64,000 nt of DNA, from positions 3,782,001 through 3,846,000 of the forward strand of contig CP051152.1 in assembly GCA_003970805.2 (NCBI GenBank). Direction: 5' to 3'. The position numbers and the translations under genes are program-made. Below are positions 42,416-50,899 of this stretch, piece by piece (position 1 is the stretch's first letter; each line of letters begins with the position of its first letter). The notes below the pieces were generated by a model. The model was not told the DNA's origin. It saw only the letters and a program-made list of their open reading frames with translations, and ran no database searches. This stretch comes from Undibacterium piscinae. GTDB taxonomy: Bacteria; Pseudomonadota; Gammaproteobacteria; Burkholderiales; Burkholderiaceae_D.

Positions 42416-43342
42416 TCATTTCGAGGTGTTTTGAAATAGCTTCAAAATACTGGAAAAATCCTCGGCGCCAGCGCCATTTTTGCTATGCATGGCATACAGA
42501 TTGCGCGCCAATTCTCCTAGCGGTATCGTGGCTTGCGCGCTCAGTGCTGCTTCGGTCGCCAGACCTAAATCTTTGTACATCAGATCGACCCCAAAGCCAC
42601 CGCTGTAACCACGCGCCGCAGGTACGTTTTCCATCACACCAGGGTAGGGATTGTATTGCTCTAGCGCCCAGTTGCGTCCCGAACTCTTACTCATGATGTC
42701 GGACAATACTTTGGGATCGAGCCCGTTGGCCACGCCCAGTGCCAAGGCTTCGGCGGTGCCTGCCATGAGTATGCCTAGCAGCATATTATTGCAAATTTTG
42801 GCGGTTTGACCAGCACCGTTGCCGCCGGCGTGGAAAATATTTTTCCCCATCGCAGCAAGCACTGGCCTGGCTCTTTCCAGATCGCGGGCGCTGCCACCTA
42901 CGATAAACGTCAAGGTGCCAGCGGCCGCTCCTAAAGTGCCGCCCGAGACTGGCGCATCGAGCATGGCCAGGCCGCGCGCTTGCGCTGCCAGTGCGATTTT
43001 TTGTGAAGTGAGGGCGGCGATCGTGCTGCAGTCTATGATTAAGGCATGCGCGGCGATCTGACCCAGGATGCCGGGAACCTCTGTCGAGCTGCCCACGGCG
43101 CTTCCCAAATACAGTTGTTCTACGTGTCGGCTGGCGGGCAACATGCTGATGACGATGTCGGCCACTTGCACCGCAGCGGCGGCCGAGTCGGCGATACTGG
43201 CACCAGCTTCGCGCACCACTTGCAGCGCGCTGGCCGACAAATCGTAGACGCTAAGTTGGTGGCCGGCGCGCAGTAAATTGAGCGCCATCGGTGCGCCCAT
43301 ATTGCCCAGGCCTATGAAGGCGATTTTTGATGAGGATGACAT
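42416..43342 (-). CDS. mmsB: 3-hydroxyisobutyrate dehydrogenase MmsB
   Basis: A 308-residue beta-hydroxyacid dehydrogenase. Motifs: IAFIGLGNMGAPMALNLL (NAD binding), LDAPVSGGTLGAAAGTL (substrate), and the catalytic lysine in NGAGQTAKICNNMLLG. It oxidises 3-hydroxyisobutyrate to methylmalonate semialdehyde in valine degradation. Last gene of the minus-strand valine cluster, separated from the hydrolase gene by about 300 bp containing two hairpin elements, so its expression may differ from the rest. Confidence 0.92.
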   Translation of the reverse strand: MSSSSKIAFIGLGNMGAPMALNLLRAGHQLSVYDLSASALQVVREAGASIADSAAAAVQVADIVISMLPASRHVEQLYLGSAVGSSTEVPGILGQIAAHALIIDCSTIAALTSQKIALAAQARGLAMLDAPVSGGTLGAAAGTLTFIVGGSARDLERARPVLAAMGKNIFHAGGNGAGQTAKICNNMLLGILMAGTAEALALGVANGLDPKVLSDIMSKSSGRNWALEQYNPYPGVMENVPAARGYSGGFGVDLMYKDLGLATEAALSAQATIPLGELARNLYAMHSKNGAGAEDFSSILKLFQNTSK

Positions 43343-43384
43343 AGCTACTCCCGAATATAAATTTTAAAAGTGGGCAGGCCGCTG

Positions 43385-43455
43385 GCGCATAGCCCATGCG
43401 GCCTAGCGGGCAGATAGGCTGGAAACCCGCATAGAATATGCCCCTCCAGCCTGCC
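43385..43455. repeat. Dispersed hairpin repeat, copy A
   Basis: GCATAGCCCATGCGGCCTAG through CATAGAATATG and CCAGCCTGCC. It closely matches copy B at 48111-48180 in the same orientation. Each copy can fold by pairing CCATGCGG-type with CCGCATGG-type arms about 25 nt apart. Confidence 0.8.
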
Positions 43456-43534
43456 TGCTGGGTGTTTTACGATATTTCGTAACTGCTCAGCCTGCTACTA
43501 AGATCATTAAAAACAAAACGAAAACCTCTCAAAG

Positions 43535-43607
43535 GAGGCACAGAGACACAGAGAAAAACGGAGAACCGCCTTGTTCTCCTCTGTGAATCTCTGTGTCTCT
43601 GTGCCTC
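43535..43607. repeat. Long perfect hairpin of CACAGAG type
   Basis: GAGGCACAGAGACACAGAGA (43535-43554) is exactly complementary to 43588-43607, a 20-bp stem. An inner stem GGAGAAC/GTTCTCC lies in the loop, and further CTCTGTG copies follow to 43620. It sits between mmsB and the hydrolase gene and may end or process the transcript. Confidence 0.85.
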
Positions 43608-43639
43608 TGTGCCTCTGTGTTGAGTGGTTTTGACTTTCT

Positions 43640-44839
43640 TCATAGCGGGCTGAACAGTGACGATATTTCCTGCGCAGCACCCAAATCACGCAGAGGATGG
43701 CTGTTGGCGTCCCATGGCGTGGCGAAGTAGCGCTGATCCAATTGGTCTTGATTGATCTCTGCCAAGCTGGAATGCTGCCAACGCGGCTGCTGATCTTTAT
43801 CGATGATCAAGGCGCGTATGCCTTCGGCAAAATCGCCCGCGCTACTACAGGCCAGTGCAGCTACCAACTCTAGTCGAAACACTTCGGCCAGCGACAAATG
43901 GCTGCAACGCTGTAGTAAGCTATGCGCCAACCATGCCGATACAGGGCTGCCTTTTTTTAGACCAGCAATGGCTTTTTGCATCCATGCTTCCTCGCTGACA
44001 TGCTGAGTAATCTGTTGTACCACTTGCGCTAAATCTGCACTGGCACAGAGTTGGTTGATCAGATCAAAATGGCGGCGTAGTGGACCGTGTTCATGCGAGC
44101 CACTAGCTTGCTCGGCCTGCAGCAAGAGCGCGCTGAGCAAGAGCTGATTGGCACTGGCATCCTCGCTCCAGCTTTGCGCCTGCATGCCCGCCAGTATTGC
44201 GGCCTTGCTGGCATGTGGCAATTGGTAGTCGGCCAGTTTGACGAACTTGGCGTCGCTGGCGTTGATGGCGGCACCGGTTAAACCCAAGAATAGACCTAGC
44301 TGGCCAGGCATGCGGTTTAAGAACCAGGAGCCGGCCACATCGGGGAACAGGCCTATGCTAATTTCGGGCATCGCCAGGCGCGATTTTTCCGTCACCACGC
44401 GGTGACTGGCACCGGCCATTAAGCCTATGCCGCCGCCCATCACAATGCCGTGGCCCCAGCACAGTAGCGGCTTGCGATAGGTATGGATCTGGTAATCGAG
44501 CCGGTATTCCTGTTCAAAAAATTTCAAGGCCTGAAGATTGCCGAGTAAGTCATTTTTTTGTGGTGTAGCGTGCTGCTCTAACATACTGGCATACAGTTTT
44601 TGCAAATCGCCACCGGCGCAAAAGGCCTTGTCACCGGCCGCTTGCAACACGACAGCTGCGATGTTGGGATTCTTATCCCAGAGCTGTAATTGCGTACTCA
44701 GTAGCTCTACCATTTCCATGGATAAGGCATTGAGCGTTTTCTCTACATTTAAAGTGGCGATAGCTATTTGTTTGCCATTGGCGGCGTCCAGGGTCTGGAA
44801 TAAAACCACAGGGACGGCGCTATCTTCTGACTGCTGCAT
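43640..44839 (-). CDS. 3-hydroxyisobutyryl-CoA hydrolase
   Basis: A 399-residue crotonase-fold hydrolase of valine degradation. Features: KAFCAGGDLQKLYA and GHGIVMGGGIGLMAGASHRVVTE (oxyanion hole), then MPEISIGLFPDVAGSWFLNRMPG, the block that separates this enzyme from ordinary enoyl-CoA hydratases. The C-terminal half is the extended domain of the hydrolases. Gap to the upstream dehydrogenase gene is about 40 bp, so they are probably cotranscribed. A combined crotonase role in the pathway is possible. Confidence 0.87.
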   Translation of the reverse strand: MQQSEDSAVPVVLFQTLDAANGKQIAIATLNVEKTLNALSMEMVELLSTQLQLWDKNPNIAAVVLQAAGDKAFCAGGDLQKLYASMLEQHATPQKNDLLGNLQALKFFEQEYRLDYQIHTYRKPLLCWGHGIVMGGGIGLMAGASHRVVTEKSRLAMPEISIGLFPDVAGSWFLNRMPGQLGLFLGLTGAAINASDAKFVKLADYQLPHASKAAILAGMQAQSWSEDASANQLLLSALLLQAEQASGSHEHGPLRRHFDLINQLCASADLAQVVQQITQHVSEEAWMQKAIAGLKKGSPVSAWLAHSLLQRCSHLSLAEVFRLELVAALACSSAGDFAEGIRALIIDKDQQPRWQHSSLAEINQDQLDQRYFATPWDANSHPLRDLGAAQEISSLFSPL

Positions 44840-44879
44840 GCAGCTCTCCTAGAAAATCAAATTGAAAAAAATTGCATAG

Positions 44880-46055
44880 TCATAAAAATTCTTCGCTGAC
44901 TGCATGCTTGAGCATGTGGCGCGCCACGATCACGCGCATGATTTCATTGCTGCCTTCCAGTATCTGATGTACCCGCACATCGCGCAAGTAGCGTTCTAAA
45001 GGATACTCGCGGATGTAGCCGTAACCGCCATGTATCTGCAGCGCCTCGTTGCAGACTTTAAAGCCGGTGTCGGTCGCCAGCCGTTTGGCCATGGCACAGT
45101 AGATTGAGGCATTTTCGGCTTGATTGTCTAACTTGGTGGCCGCCAGTCGCACCATCTGACGGGCCGCGACTAATTCGGTTTGCATGTCGGCCAGCTTAAA
45201 TTGTAAGCCCTGAAAAGCCGCCAGTTGTTGGCCGAACTGACGCCGCTCACTCATATACGTTTGCGCGCTGTTTAAAGCCGATTGCGCCGCACCGATAGAG
45301 CAGGTCGCGATATTGATACGGCCACCATCCAGACCCCGCATCGCGAGTCGGAAACCCTGGCCTTCACGTCCGAGTAATTGGGATTGATGGATGCGCACAT
45401 TATCAAAATGAATGCTGCGCGTGGGTTGGCTATTCCAGCCCATTTTTTCTTCTTTGCGACCGTAACTAATGCCGGGTGTATCGGCGGCAATCGCAAAAGC
45501 CGAGATACCATCGGCACCAGCGGCACCAGCGGCACCGGTGCGCGCCATCACTACCAAGACATCGGTGGCACCCGCGCCTGAGATGAAGGCCTTACTGCCA
45601 TTGAGAATATAGTGCTCGCCATCACTGCTGCGGCTGGCGCTGGTGCTTAGCGCGGCCGCATCCGAGCCGGCGCCAGCCTCGGTCAGACAATACGAGGCGA
45701 GTTTTTCTCCGCTGGCCAGCGCTGGTAGCCAATCGGCTTGCAGCATGGGCGTGGCGCTGGCAGCGATCATTGCGGTCGCCATATTGTGGATACTGATGTA
45801 GGCGGCGGTAGAAGGGCAGGCGCGCGCTAATTCTTCCAAAATAATGGCGGCGTCGAGCCGGCTTAGCCCCATCCCGCCCAGTTCTTGCGCCACGTATAGA
45901 CCGCAAAACCCGAGCTGGCCGGCATGCGCAATCAGCTCGCGCGGAAAGATCGCTTGTGCATCCCATTGTGCCGCCTGCGCATGCATCTCGTGCGCCGCAA
46001 ACGTGCGCGCTGCTTGCTGATAGGCGCGCTGGTCTTGGTTGAGTTCAAAGTCCAT
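44880..46055 (-). CDS. Isobutyryl-CoA (short-chain acyl-CoA) dehydrogenase
   Basis: A 391-residue FAD acyl-CoA dehydrogenase. Motifs: YCLTEAGAGSDAAAL (signature 1), GSKAFISGAGATDVLVVMARTG, QFGQQLAAFQGLQFKLADM and QIHGGYGYIREYPLERYLRDVRV. The catalytic glutamate region ILEGSNEIMRVIVAR is present. Position between mmsA and the hydrolase gene points to isobutyryl-CoA as substrate. A 9-bp coding repeat (GGCACCAGC, near 45511-45538) gives an Ala/Gly-rich loop. Confidence 0.9.
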   Translation of the reverse strand: MDFELNQDQRAYQQAARTFAAHEMHAQAAQWDAQAIFPRELIAHAGQLGFCGLYVAQELGGMGLSRLDAAIILEELARACPSTAAYISIHNMATAMIAASATPMLQADWLPALASGEKLASYCLTEAGAGSDAAALSTSASRSSDGEHYILNGSKAFISGAGATDVLVVMARTGAAGAAGADGISAFAIAADTPGISYGRKEEKMGWNSQPTRSIHFDNVRIHQSQLLGREGQGFRLAMRGLDGGRINIATCSIGAAQSALNSAQTYMSERRQFGQQLAAFQGLQFKLADMQTELVAARQMVRLAATKLDNQAENASIYCAMAKRLATDTGFKVCNEALQIHGGYGYIREYPLERYLRDVRVHQILEGSNEIMRVIVARHMLKHAVSEEFL

Positions 46056-46063
46056 GTGGCCGC

Positions 46064-47575
46064 CTATTTCAAAGAAATAGTCGTATTCACTTTTCCAGCC
46101 GCGAGCTCATCATCAAACCACCTGGACGTGATGGTTTTGGTCTGGGTGTAAAACTGTATGACTTGCTTGCCGTAAGGACCCAGATCGCCGAGCTTGGAGG
46201 CGCGTGAACCGGTGAAGGAAAACAGCGGCACCGGCACCGGGATAGGCACGTTGATACCGATCTGGCCGACATCGACTTGCTCCTGGAAAGTGCGCGCCGC
46301 CGCACCAGATTGAGTAAAAATCGCAGTGCCATTGCCGTGCGCATTGGCATTGATGATGGCGATGGCCTCAGCCAGATTGGCGGCATGCAGGATGCACAGT
46401 ACCGGGCCGAATATCTCTTCCTGGTAAATCCGCATCTCGGTGCGCACATTGCTAAAGATGGTCGGCCCGACAAAATTGCCTTCTGGATAGCCAGCCACGC
46501 GCACATCGCGGCCATCGAGCAATAGGGTGGCACCCTGCTGTAGGCCGGAGTCTATGAGTTGTTCCACTCTGAGTTTGGCGGTGCAGGAAATGAGGGGGCC
46601 AATATCGGTATCTGCTTCGGCACCGGCGTTGACGCTCAAGGTTTTGGCTTTTTCGACTAAATCTCCTACCCAAGCTTGCGCCTCGCCCACCAGGATCACG
46701 ACAGGCAAGGCCATGCAACGTTGACCGGCCGCGCCGAAGGCGGCGCCAGCCAGATTGTTTAGCGTTTGCTGCTTATTTGCATCGGCTAACACTACCGCAT
46801 GGTTCTTCGCACCCATCATGCATTGCGCGCGCTTGCCTGCCAGTGTGGCGCGTTGATACACATGCGTGCCGACCTTAGTCGATCCTACAAAAGACACTGC
46901 CTTGATGACTGGATGATCGCAGATCGCATTGACGATTTCTTCACCGCCATGCACTACGTTCAAGACGCCTGCCGGTATCCCGGCTTGCATGGCCAGTTCG
47001 CACAAGCGCATGGTGACCATAGGATCTTGCTCAGACGGTTTTAAGATAAAGGTATTGCCGCAGGCGATCGCCATCGGGAACATCCACAAAGGGATCATGG
47101 CTGGGAAGTTAAACGGGGTGATGCCAGCGCACACGCCCAGCGGCTGATTCAGTGTATAGGTATCAACCCCAGCGGCCACGTTATTGGCCATCTCGCCCAT
47201 TTGCAGATTGCCTATGCTGGCCGCGTGTTCGACTACTTCCAGACCGCGAAAAATATCACCTTCGGCGTCCGCCAGCGTTTTGCCTTGCTCGGCCGTGAGC
47301 AGCGCCGCCAACTCGCTCATATTTTCGCGTATTAATTGCTGGTATTTCAAAAAGATGCGGGCGCGCGTACCGATTGCGGTCTTGCTCCAGGCCGGGAAGG
47401 CCGCTTGCGCACTGGCCACCGCCGCCTGCATTTCGGCTGGCGTGGCAAACGGTACCCGTGCCAGGACTTTTTGGGTGGCGGGATTAATCACGCTACGCCA
47501 TTGCTGACTTTGCGATTCTAGAAATTGGCCGTTGATGAGTAATTTAACGCTGGGGTTGTTCGCTACTGAGTTCAT
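46064..47575 (-). CDS. mmsA: Methylmalonate-semialdehyde dehydrogenase (CoA-acylating) MmsA
   Basis: A 503-residue aldehyde dehydrogenase. It shows [37 protein letters not shown] in consecutive conserved strands, [15 protein letters not shown], and the catalytic cysteine in [11 protein letters not shown]. This is the MmsA subgroup, which converts methylmalonate semialdehyde to propionyl-CoA at the end of valine degradation. First gene of the minus-strand cluster; the dehydrogenase gene follows after 8 nt. Confidence 0.93.
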   Translation of the reverse strand: MNSVANNPSVKLLINGQFLESQSQQWRSVINPATQKVLARVPFATPAEMQAAVASAQAAFPAWSKTAIGTRARIFLKYQQLIRENMSELAALLTAEQGKTLADAEGDIFRGLEVVEHAASIGNLQMGEMANNVAAGVDTYTLNQPLGVCAGITPFNFPAMIPLWMFPMAIACGNTFILKPSEQDPMVTMRLCELAMQAGIPAGVLNVVHGGEEIVNAICDHPVIKAVSFVGSTKVGTHVYQRATLAGKRAQCMMGAKNHAVVLADANKQQTLNNLAGAAFGAAGQRCMALPVVILVGEAQAWVGDLVEKAKTLSVNAGAEADTDIGPLISCTAKLRVEQLIDSGLQQGATLLLDGRDVRVAGYPEGNFVGPTIFSNVRTEMRIYQEEIFGPVLCILHAANLAEAIAIINANAHGNGTAIFTQSGAAARTFQEQVDVGQIGINVPIPVPVPLFSFTGSRASKLGDLGPYGKQVIQFYTQTKTITSRWFDDELAAGKVNTTISLK

Positions 47576-47989
47576 GCTTTACTCCTGAGACTATGCAGCA
47601 CTGCGGCGAGACCTGGCCCGTCGCAGCTGCAATGAGGTTCTGAAAACGGCAAAAATTGCCGGCCACGGCTAGCTAAGTCTAGACTTAGGCAGCCCTCACG
47701 CACCTTCCGTACCTGAGCAGATTCCAGAAAAAGCCAGCACAAATCATCGATTTGAGTTGAGCATTCACGAAGATCAACAGGCCGGTATCCGGGCTGGTAC
47801 ATTCGCTTACATCGCCTTCCCAGTCAGTTTCGACCAGTGGCATTGATGATGCTTGCGCAGTACTTACCGTTGCGGAGGCAGCAGTGGCATGAGGTCAGTA
47901 TTACTCTGAGCGACCCGCACCACTTTCCCGTTTAACAGCACGCAAGACCATGCGTGCTGCACCTGTTGTTTTTAGAATAGCATATTAAT
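47576..47989. other. Leader region of the valine cluster
   Basis: No supported gene; a 76-codon minus-strand frame (47572-47802) shows no family features and crosses the mmsA start. A perfect 9-bp hairpin (CAGCACGCA/TGCGTGCTG, 47936-47959) followed by a T-rich stretch lies next to the palindrome. The mmsA leader appears to be roughly 400 nt if transcription starts near the palindrome. Confidence 0.5.
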
Positions 47990-48009
47990 TGACGTTAACG
48001 TTAACGTCA
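47990..48009. promoter_or_regulatory. 20-bp perfect palindrome, candidate operator of the valine genes
   Basis: TGACGTTAACGTTAACGTCA is its own reverse complement over 20 bp. It lies between divergent mmsA and the glutathione transferase gene. Palindromes of ACGTTAACGT character resemble operators of MerR-family LiuR-type regulators of branched-chain amino acid degradation (from memory). No regulator gene is in the window. Confidence 0.6.
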
Positions 48010-48110
48010 TTCGATGAAGAAAATTCATCTTTGTGGTTTTGCCGCTAGTGGCTCCCGTGTCTCTGACTCAAGCCCCAGGGACGCATTTTTTACAGTCCCC
48101 CCCGCCAACA

Positions 48111-48180
48111 CACATATCCCATGCGGGCTAGCGGCCAGGCAGGGTGGAAAGCCGCATGGAATATGCGCGCTGGGCCTGCC
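48111..48180. repeat. Dispersed hairpin repeat, copy B
   Basis: CACATATCCCATGCGGGCTA through CCGCATGGAATATG and GGGCCTGCC; partner of copy A at 43385. The arms ATATCCCATGCGG and CCGCATGGAATAT differ from perfect complement at one position. The two copies bracket the mmsA-dehydrogenase-hydrolase genes. Confidence 0.8.
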
Positions 48181-48249
48181 TTGAATGAGATATTTTTAGT
48201 TGGGAGAAATATGTTTTAATAACATCTAAATTTACAGAAAAGGAATTTC

Positions 48250-48885
48250 ATGAAATTGATAGGAATGTTAGATTCACCCTATGTCCGCAGGGTGGCGATA
48301 TCTTTGCAATTGCTGGATTTGCGCTTCGAGCACCAGTCACTTTCGGTGTTTGGTGGTTTTGCCGAATTCCAGCAAATTAATCCTGTGGTCAAAGCGCCCA
48401 CGCTAGTCTGCGATGAAGGTGCAGTGCTGATGGATTCTAGCCTGATACTGGAGTTGGCCGAAGCCATGGCGGCGCCCGGCAAGAGTTTGCTGCCAGCGAC
48501 ATTCGCCGAGCGTCAGCATGCCCTGCGTTTGATAGGTTTGGCTTTGGCGGCTTGCGAAAAAAGTGTGCAAATCGTGTATGAACTCAAGCTCAGACCGGCC
48601 GAAAAAATACACGCACCCTGGTTGGAGCGAGTGCAAGGACAGATGCTGGCCGCTTACACGGCACTAGAGGCTGAGTTACAAGCGCAGCCCTTAAGTTTTG
48701 AGAATCGGGGATACACCCAAGCCGGAATCAGCACCGCAGTGGCTTGGCATTTCACCCAGCAAATGCATGCAGAGATGGTGCCTGCTACGCGTTTCCCTGC
48801 TTTGCAGGCATTTTCAGTGCGTGCCGAGGCACAGGCGCCCTTCATGGCGGCACCGCATGGTGCGAGTACTTATTTTGATCGCTGA
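48250..48885 (+). CDS. Glutathione S-transferase family protein
   Basis: A 211-residue GST. The N-terminal thioredoxin-like domain (MKLIGMLDSPYVRRVAISL; NPVVKAPTLVCDEGAVLMDSSLILELAE) contains the cis-proline and the SSL glutathione-binding block. The rest is the all-helical domain. It has a serine/proline start (DSPYVRR) typical of many bacterial GSTs. Substrate unknown. It is divergent from mmsA, 670 bp away. Confidence 0.88.
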   Translation: MKLIGMLDSPYVRRVAISLQLLDLRFEHQSLSVFGGFAEFQQINPVVKAPTLVCDEGAVLMDSSLILELAEAMAAPGKSLLPATFAERQHALRLIGLALAACEKSVQIVYELKLRPAEKIHAPWLERVQGQMLAAYTALEAELQAQPLSFENRGYTQAGISTAVAWHFTQQMHAEMVPATRFPALQAFSVRAEAQAPFMAAPHGASTYFDR

Positions 48886-48928
48886 ACAATCTTGAGCTAG
48901 CTGTGGTAGCAAAATAAGAACGAAAAAA

Positions 48929-48946
48929 ACGGCGCCTGAGCGCCGT
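48929..48946. terminator. Hairpin between convergent GST and PEP-CTERM genes
   Basis: ACGGCGC-CTGA-GCGCCGT, flanked by an A run on the left (T run for the minus strand) and TTGTCTATTT on the right; likely bidirectional. Confidence 0.75.
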
Positions 48947-48966
48947 TGTCTATTTCGAACTAAAAT

Positions 48967-49536
48967 TTACATTTGGAAAGAATTGGTTTTTTGACGGCGA
49001 CGTGCCAGGAAACCAAACAAGCCCAAACCGCCTAATAACATGGCGTAGCTAGATGGTTCAGGTATCGCAGGAATCGCATTGTAGGCGACCACATTGCTCA
49101 AGCTAAATTTCATATCGTTGAAATCTTTATCGCCACCACCGAAGGCGTCTTCAAAGCCAACAGTGGCCGAGTGATGCTTACCTAATACCGCGTTCGCATG
49201 GAAAACATTGTCGGCATTTAAACTCGCTAAGCCGCTAGAGAAAGTATATTTAGTGTTTTTTACATACAACTGAAAAGTTAATGCGGTACCTTGTACAAAC
49301 TTACCCAGATCAACATATTGACCTAATGTCGACGTTTGTCCGTTAAAGATTTTTTTGCCGTTGAAATACAAAATATCGGTGTAGCCGGCATCGGAGCCCA
49401 AAAACGTCGCGTAAACATGGCCAGTCTTGGCAACTTCTAAGCTTCCACCGGCGATAGTGATGACGGGCGCTTTAGCATGAGCGGCAAATGAAACTAGGGA
49501 AATCAGGGCAGCGAGTGCAAACTTCTTCATGGACAT
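48967..49536 (-). CDS. PEP-CTERM sorting-domain protein
   Basis: A 189-residue exported protein. N-terminal signal (MSMKKFALAALISLVSFAAHA). The middle has GFEDAFGGGDKDFNDMKFSL, an acidic motif seen in DUF4114-like putative calcium-binding domains. The C-terminus is a complete PEP-CTERM signal: IPEPSSYAMLLGGLGLFGFL followed by ARRRQK. Such signals are processed by exosortase (EpsH/XrtA), linked with exopolysaccharide and biofilm clusters that must lie elsewhere. Function of the mature protein is unknown. Confidence 0.9.
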   Translation of the reverse strand: MSMKKFALAALISLVSFAAHAKAPVITIAGGSLEVAKTGHVYATFLGSDAGYTDILYFNGKKIFNGQTSTLGQYVDLGKFVQGTALTFQLYVKNTKYTFSSGLASLNADNVFHANAVLGKHHSATVGFEDAFGGGDKDFNDMKFSLSNVVAYNAIPAIPEPSSYAMLLGGLGLFGFLARRRQKTNSFQM

Positions 49537-49759
49537 TGAGTTTTCCGGTAGGTAAAATGAGAAGACAGAATTCTACGTTGTTTAAAATATAAATAGATGT
49601 CTGAGTAACATTAAACTGACGTAAAGTTGAAAATATTTTTGCTTTTCATCTTGTAGTTTGAAGTTTACATTCCACTCGGAAATACTTACGGTCTTTGCCA
49701 TCCACGACAGTTCTAGATGCTTGCTCTAACAGTTCGCAGGTTTTGCCCTAGACCTAGTT

Positions 49760-49885
49760 TTATAGTTTGCTCCACACCAGTGGCGCGCCCTTGGCATCAG
49801 TGACTCTCATCATTTCTTTGAAGGCGCGCGCCTGTACTTTATCGGGTAAGCGCACCAAGTCGACGCTGTCTGATCGTGTATGCCC
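49760..49885 (-). pseudogene. C-terminal remnant of an unidentified gene
   Basis: On the minus strand an open stretch reads HTRSDSVDLVRLPDKVQARA, then FKEMMRVTDAKGAPLVWSKL and TAA. It looks like real protein (balanced composition, good codon use) but has no start codon or upstream continuation. The surrounding 400-bp gap has no other gene. Family not recognised. Confidence 0.35.
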
Positions 49886-49952
49886 AATTAAATAAATGCT
49901 GTGTTATGATCACGAAAGTGCCCATTTATGTATTTAACTTTAAAGGTGCAAA

Positions 49953-50725
49953 ATGCTTACGGAATCATAGTTGAAAGAAAATCAAGTCATTGAAAAGCCC
50001 GCGCTTATAGTCGCTCCAGCGACAGAGAAAGCGGCAGTGGTAGTGATGAGCCCGGCAGATAAGCCTGTCACTAAAAAAAAGCGGTGTCCAGTCCGGCAAA
50101 GCCTAAGGCGTCTGCGCCTAAGTCTGTCGCTGCACAAGCGAAACTGGCAACGCCAAAAGTGGCTGCGTCCAAAGTAGTTACGCCGAAAGTAGCGGCTCCC
50201 GCAAAAATGACGGAGGTCAATGTCAAGGCAGCCGTGAAAGCCATTGCGGCCGCTAAGCCGGTGAAGGCAGATAAAATTAACGGGAAGGCTGCCCCTCAGT
50301 CAGTAGCTAAGCCAGCAGCTAAGCCAGCAACTAAGGCTGCAACTAAGGCTGCAACTAAGGTTGCCACTAAGGTTACCACTAAGCCTGTAGTTAAGGTCGC
50401 CACTAAGCCAGTCACTAAGGCGCTCGTTAAGTCTGCCGTCAAGCCAGCGGCCAAGCCTGCCACTGCCGCGAAAGCCGTGCAGGGTACAATGCATAAAGCC
50501 AAAAAAGAAAAATTGATCCGCGATAGCTTTACTATGCCCGAGTCAGAATACGCGGTGCTTGGGCAAGTGAAAAAAGCCTGTATCAGCGCTGGCGTGGAAG
50601 TGAAGAAAAGCCAGTTATTGCGCATAGGCCTGTTACTGTTGAGCCAGACCGATGTGACGAGACTGGCGAATTTGATCGCCAGTCTTGCACCTTTGAAAGC
50701 CGGCCGTCCGAAAAAAGAGAAGTAA
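49953..50725 (+). pseudogene. Lysine/alanine/proline-rich histone H1-like DNA-binding protein, frame disrupted as given
   Basis: The N-terminal frame reads KENQVIEKPALIVAPATEKA and PVTKKK. It breaks in a run of eight A residues (50073-50080) and continues in another frame as AVSSPAKPKASAPKSVAAQ. One more or two fewer A residues rejoin them to about 250 residues. The middle is 13 tandem K-x-x-x tetrads of AlgP/H1-like character. The last 75 residues (RDSFTMPESEYAVLGQVKKA, VEVKKSQLLRIGLLLL, LKAGRPKKEK) form a compact domain I recall from Burkholderiales nucleoid-type proteins. ATG 49953 has a good AAAGGTG site but meets TAG after five codons; TTG 49971 is the alternative start. Confidence 0.65.
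50309..50464 (+). repeat. 12-bp coding minisatellite (13 K-x-x-x tetrads)
   Basis: Thirteen consecutive four-codon units starting with AAG (KPAA, KPAT, KAAT, KAAT, KVAT and so on). Adjacent units are nearly identical in DNA, so copy number can change without loss of frame. Confidence 0.85.
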
Positions 50726-50772
50726 TCAGCAAGCGCAAATCGCATCGCATTTGCACCTGCTTGATGTTGCCG

Positions 50773-50810
50773 ACAGCTCCGCATTTTTATAGCGGGGCTG
50801 TTGTTTTTTT
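50773..50810 (+). terminator. Terminator after the histone-like gene
   Basis: ACAGCTCCGC pairs with GCGGGGCTGT (one wobble), followed by TG and seven T residues. It ends two bases before the olsB Pho box. Confidence 0.85.
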
Positions 50811-50812
50811 AT

Positions 50813-50845
50813 CTGTCATAAAACCGACATGAAACGGTCATCGCC
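50813..50845 (+). promoter_or_regulatory. Pho box array (three 11-bp units) in front of olsB
   Basis: CTGTCATAAAA, CCGACATGAAA and CGGTCATCGCC repeat with an 11-bp period, as PhoB half-sites do. The first two units match the E. coli Pho box at about 15 of 18 positions. A weak -10 (TAATCG) starts 10 bp after the last CAT. The olsB start is 55 bp downstream. Confidence 0.72.
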
Positions 50846-50899
50846 TTGAAGTAATCGTGCTTTATTCTTCGTTCGTCAATCGATCAACGAGGATAATAA

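Noticed and set aside
42247..42696. 149-codon plus-strand open frame over the mmsB end
   Set aside because: Mostly antisense to mmsB and without protein-family features.
47572..47802. 76-codon minus-strand open frame upstream of mmsA
   Set aside because: It runs out of frame over the mmsA start, lacks a ribosome binding site and shows no family features.
50309..50464. CRISPR-like array
   Set aside because: The 12-bp periodic units are contiguous codon tetrads in an open frame, with no spacers and no cas genes.
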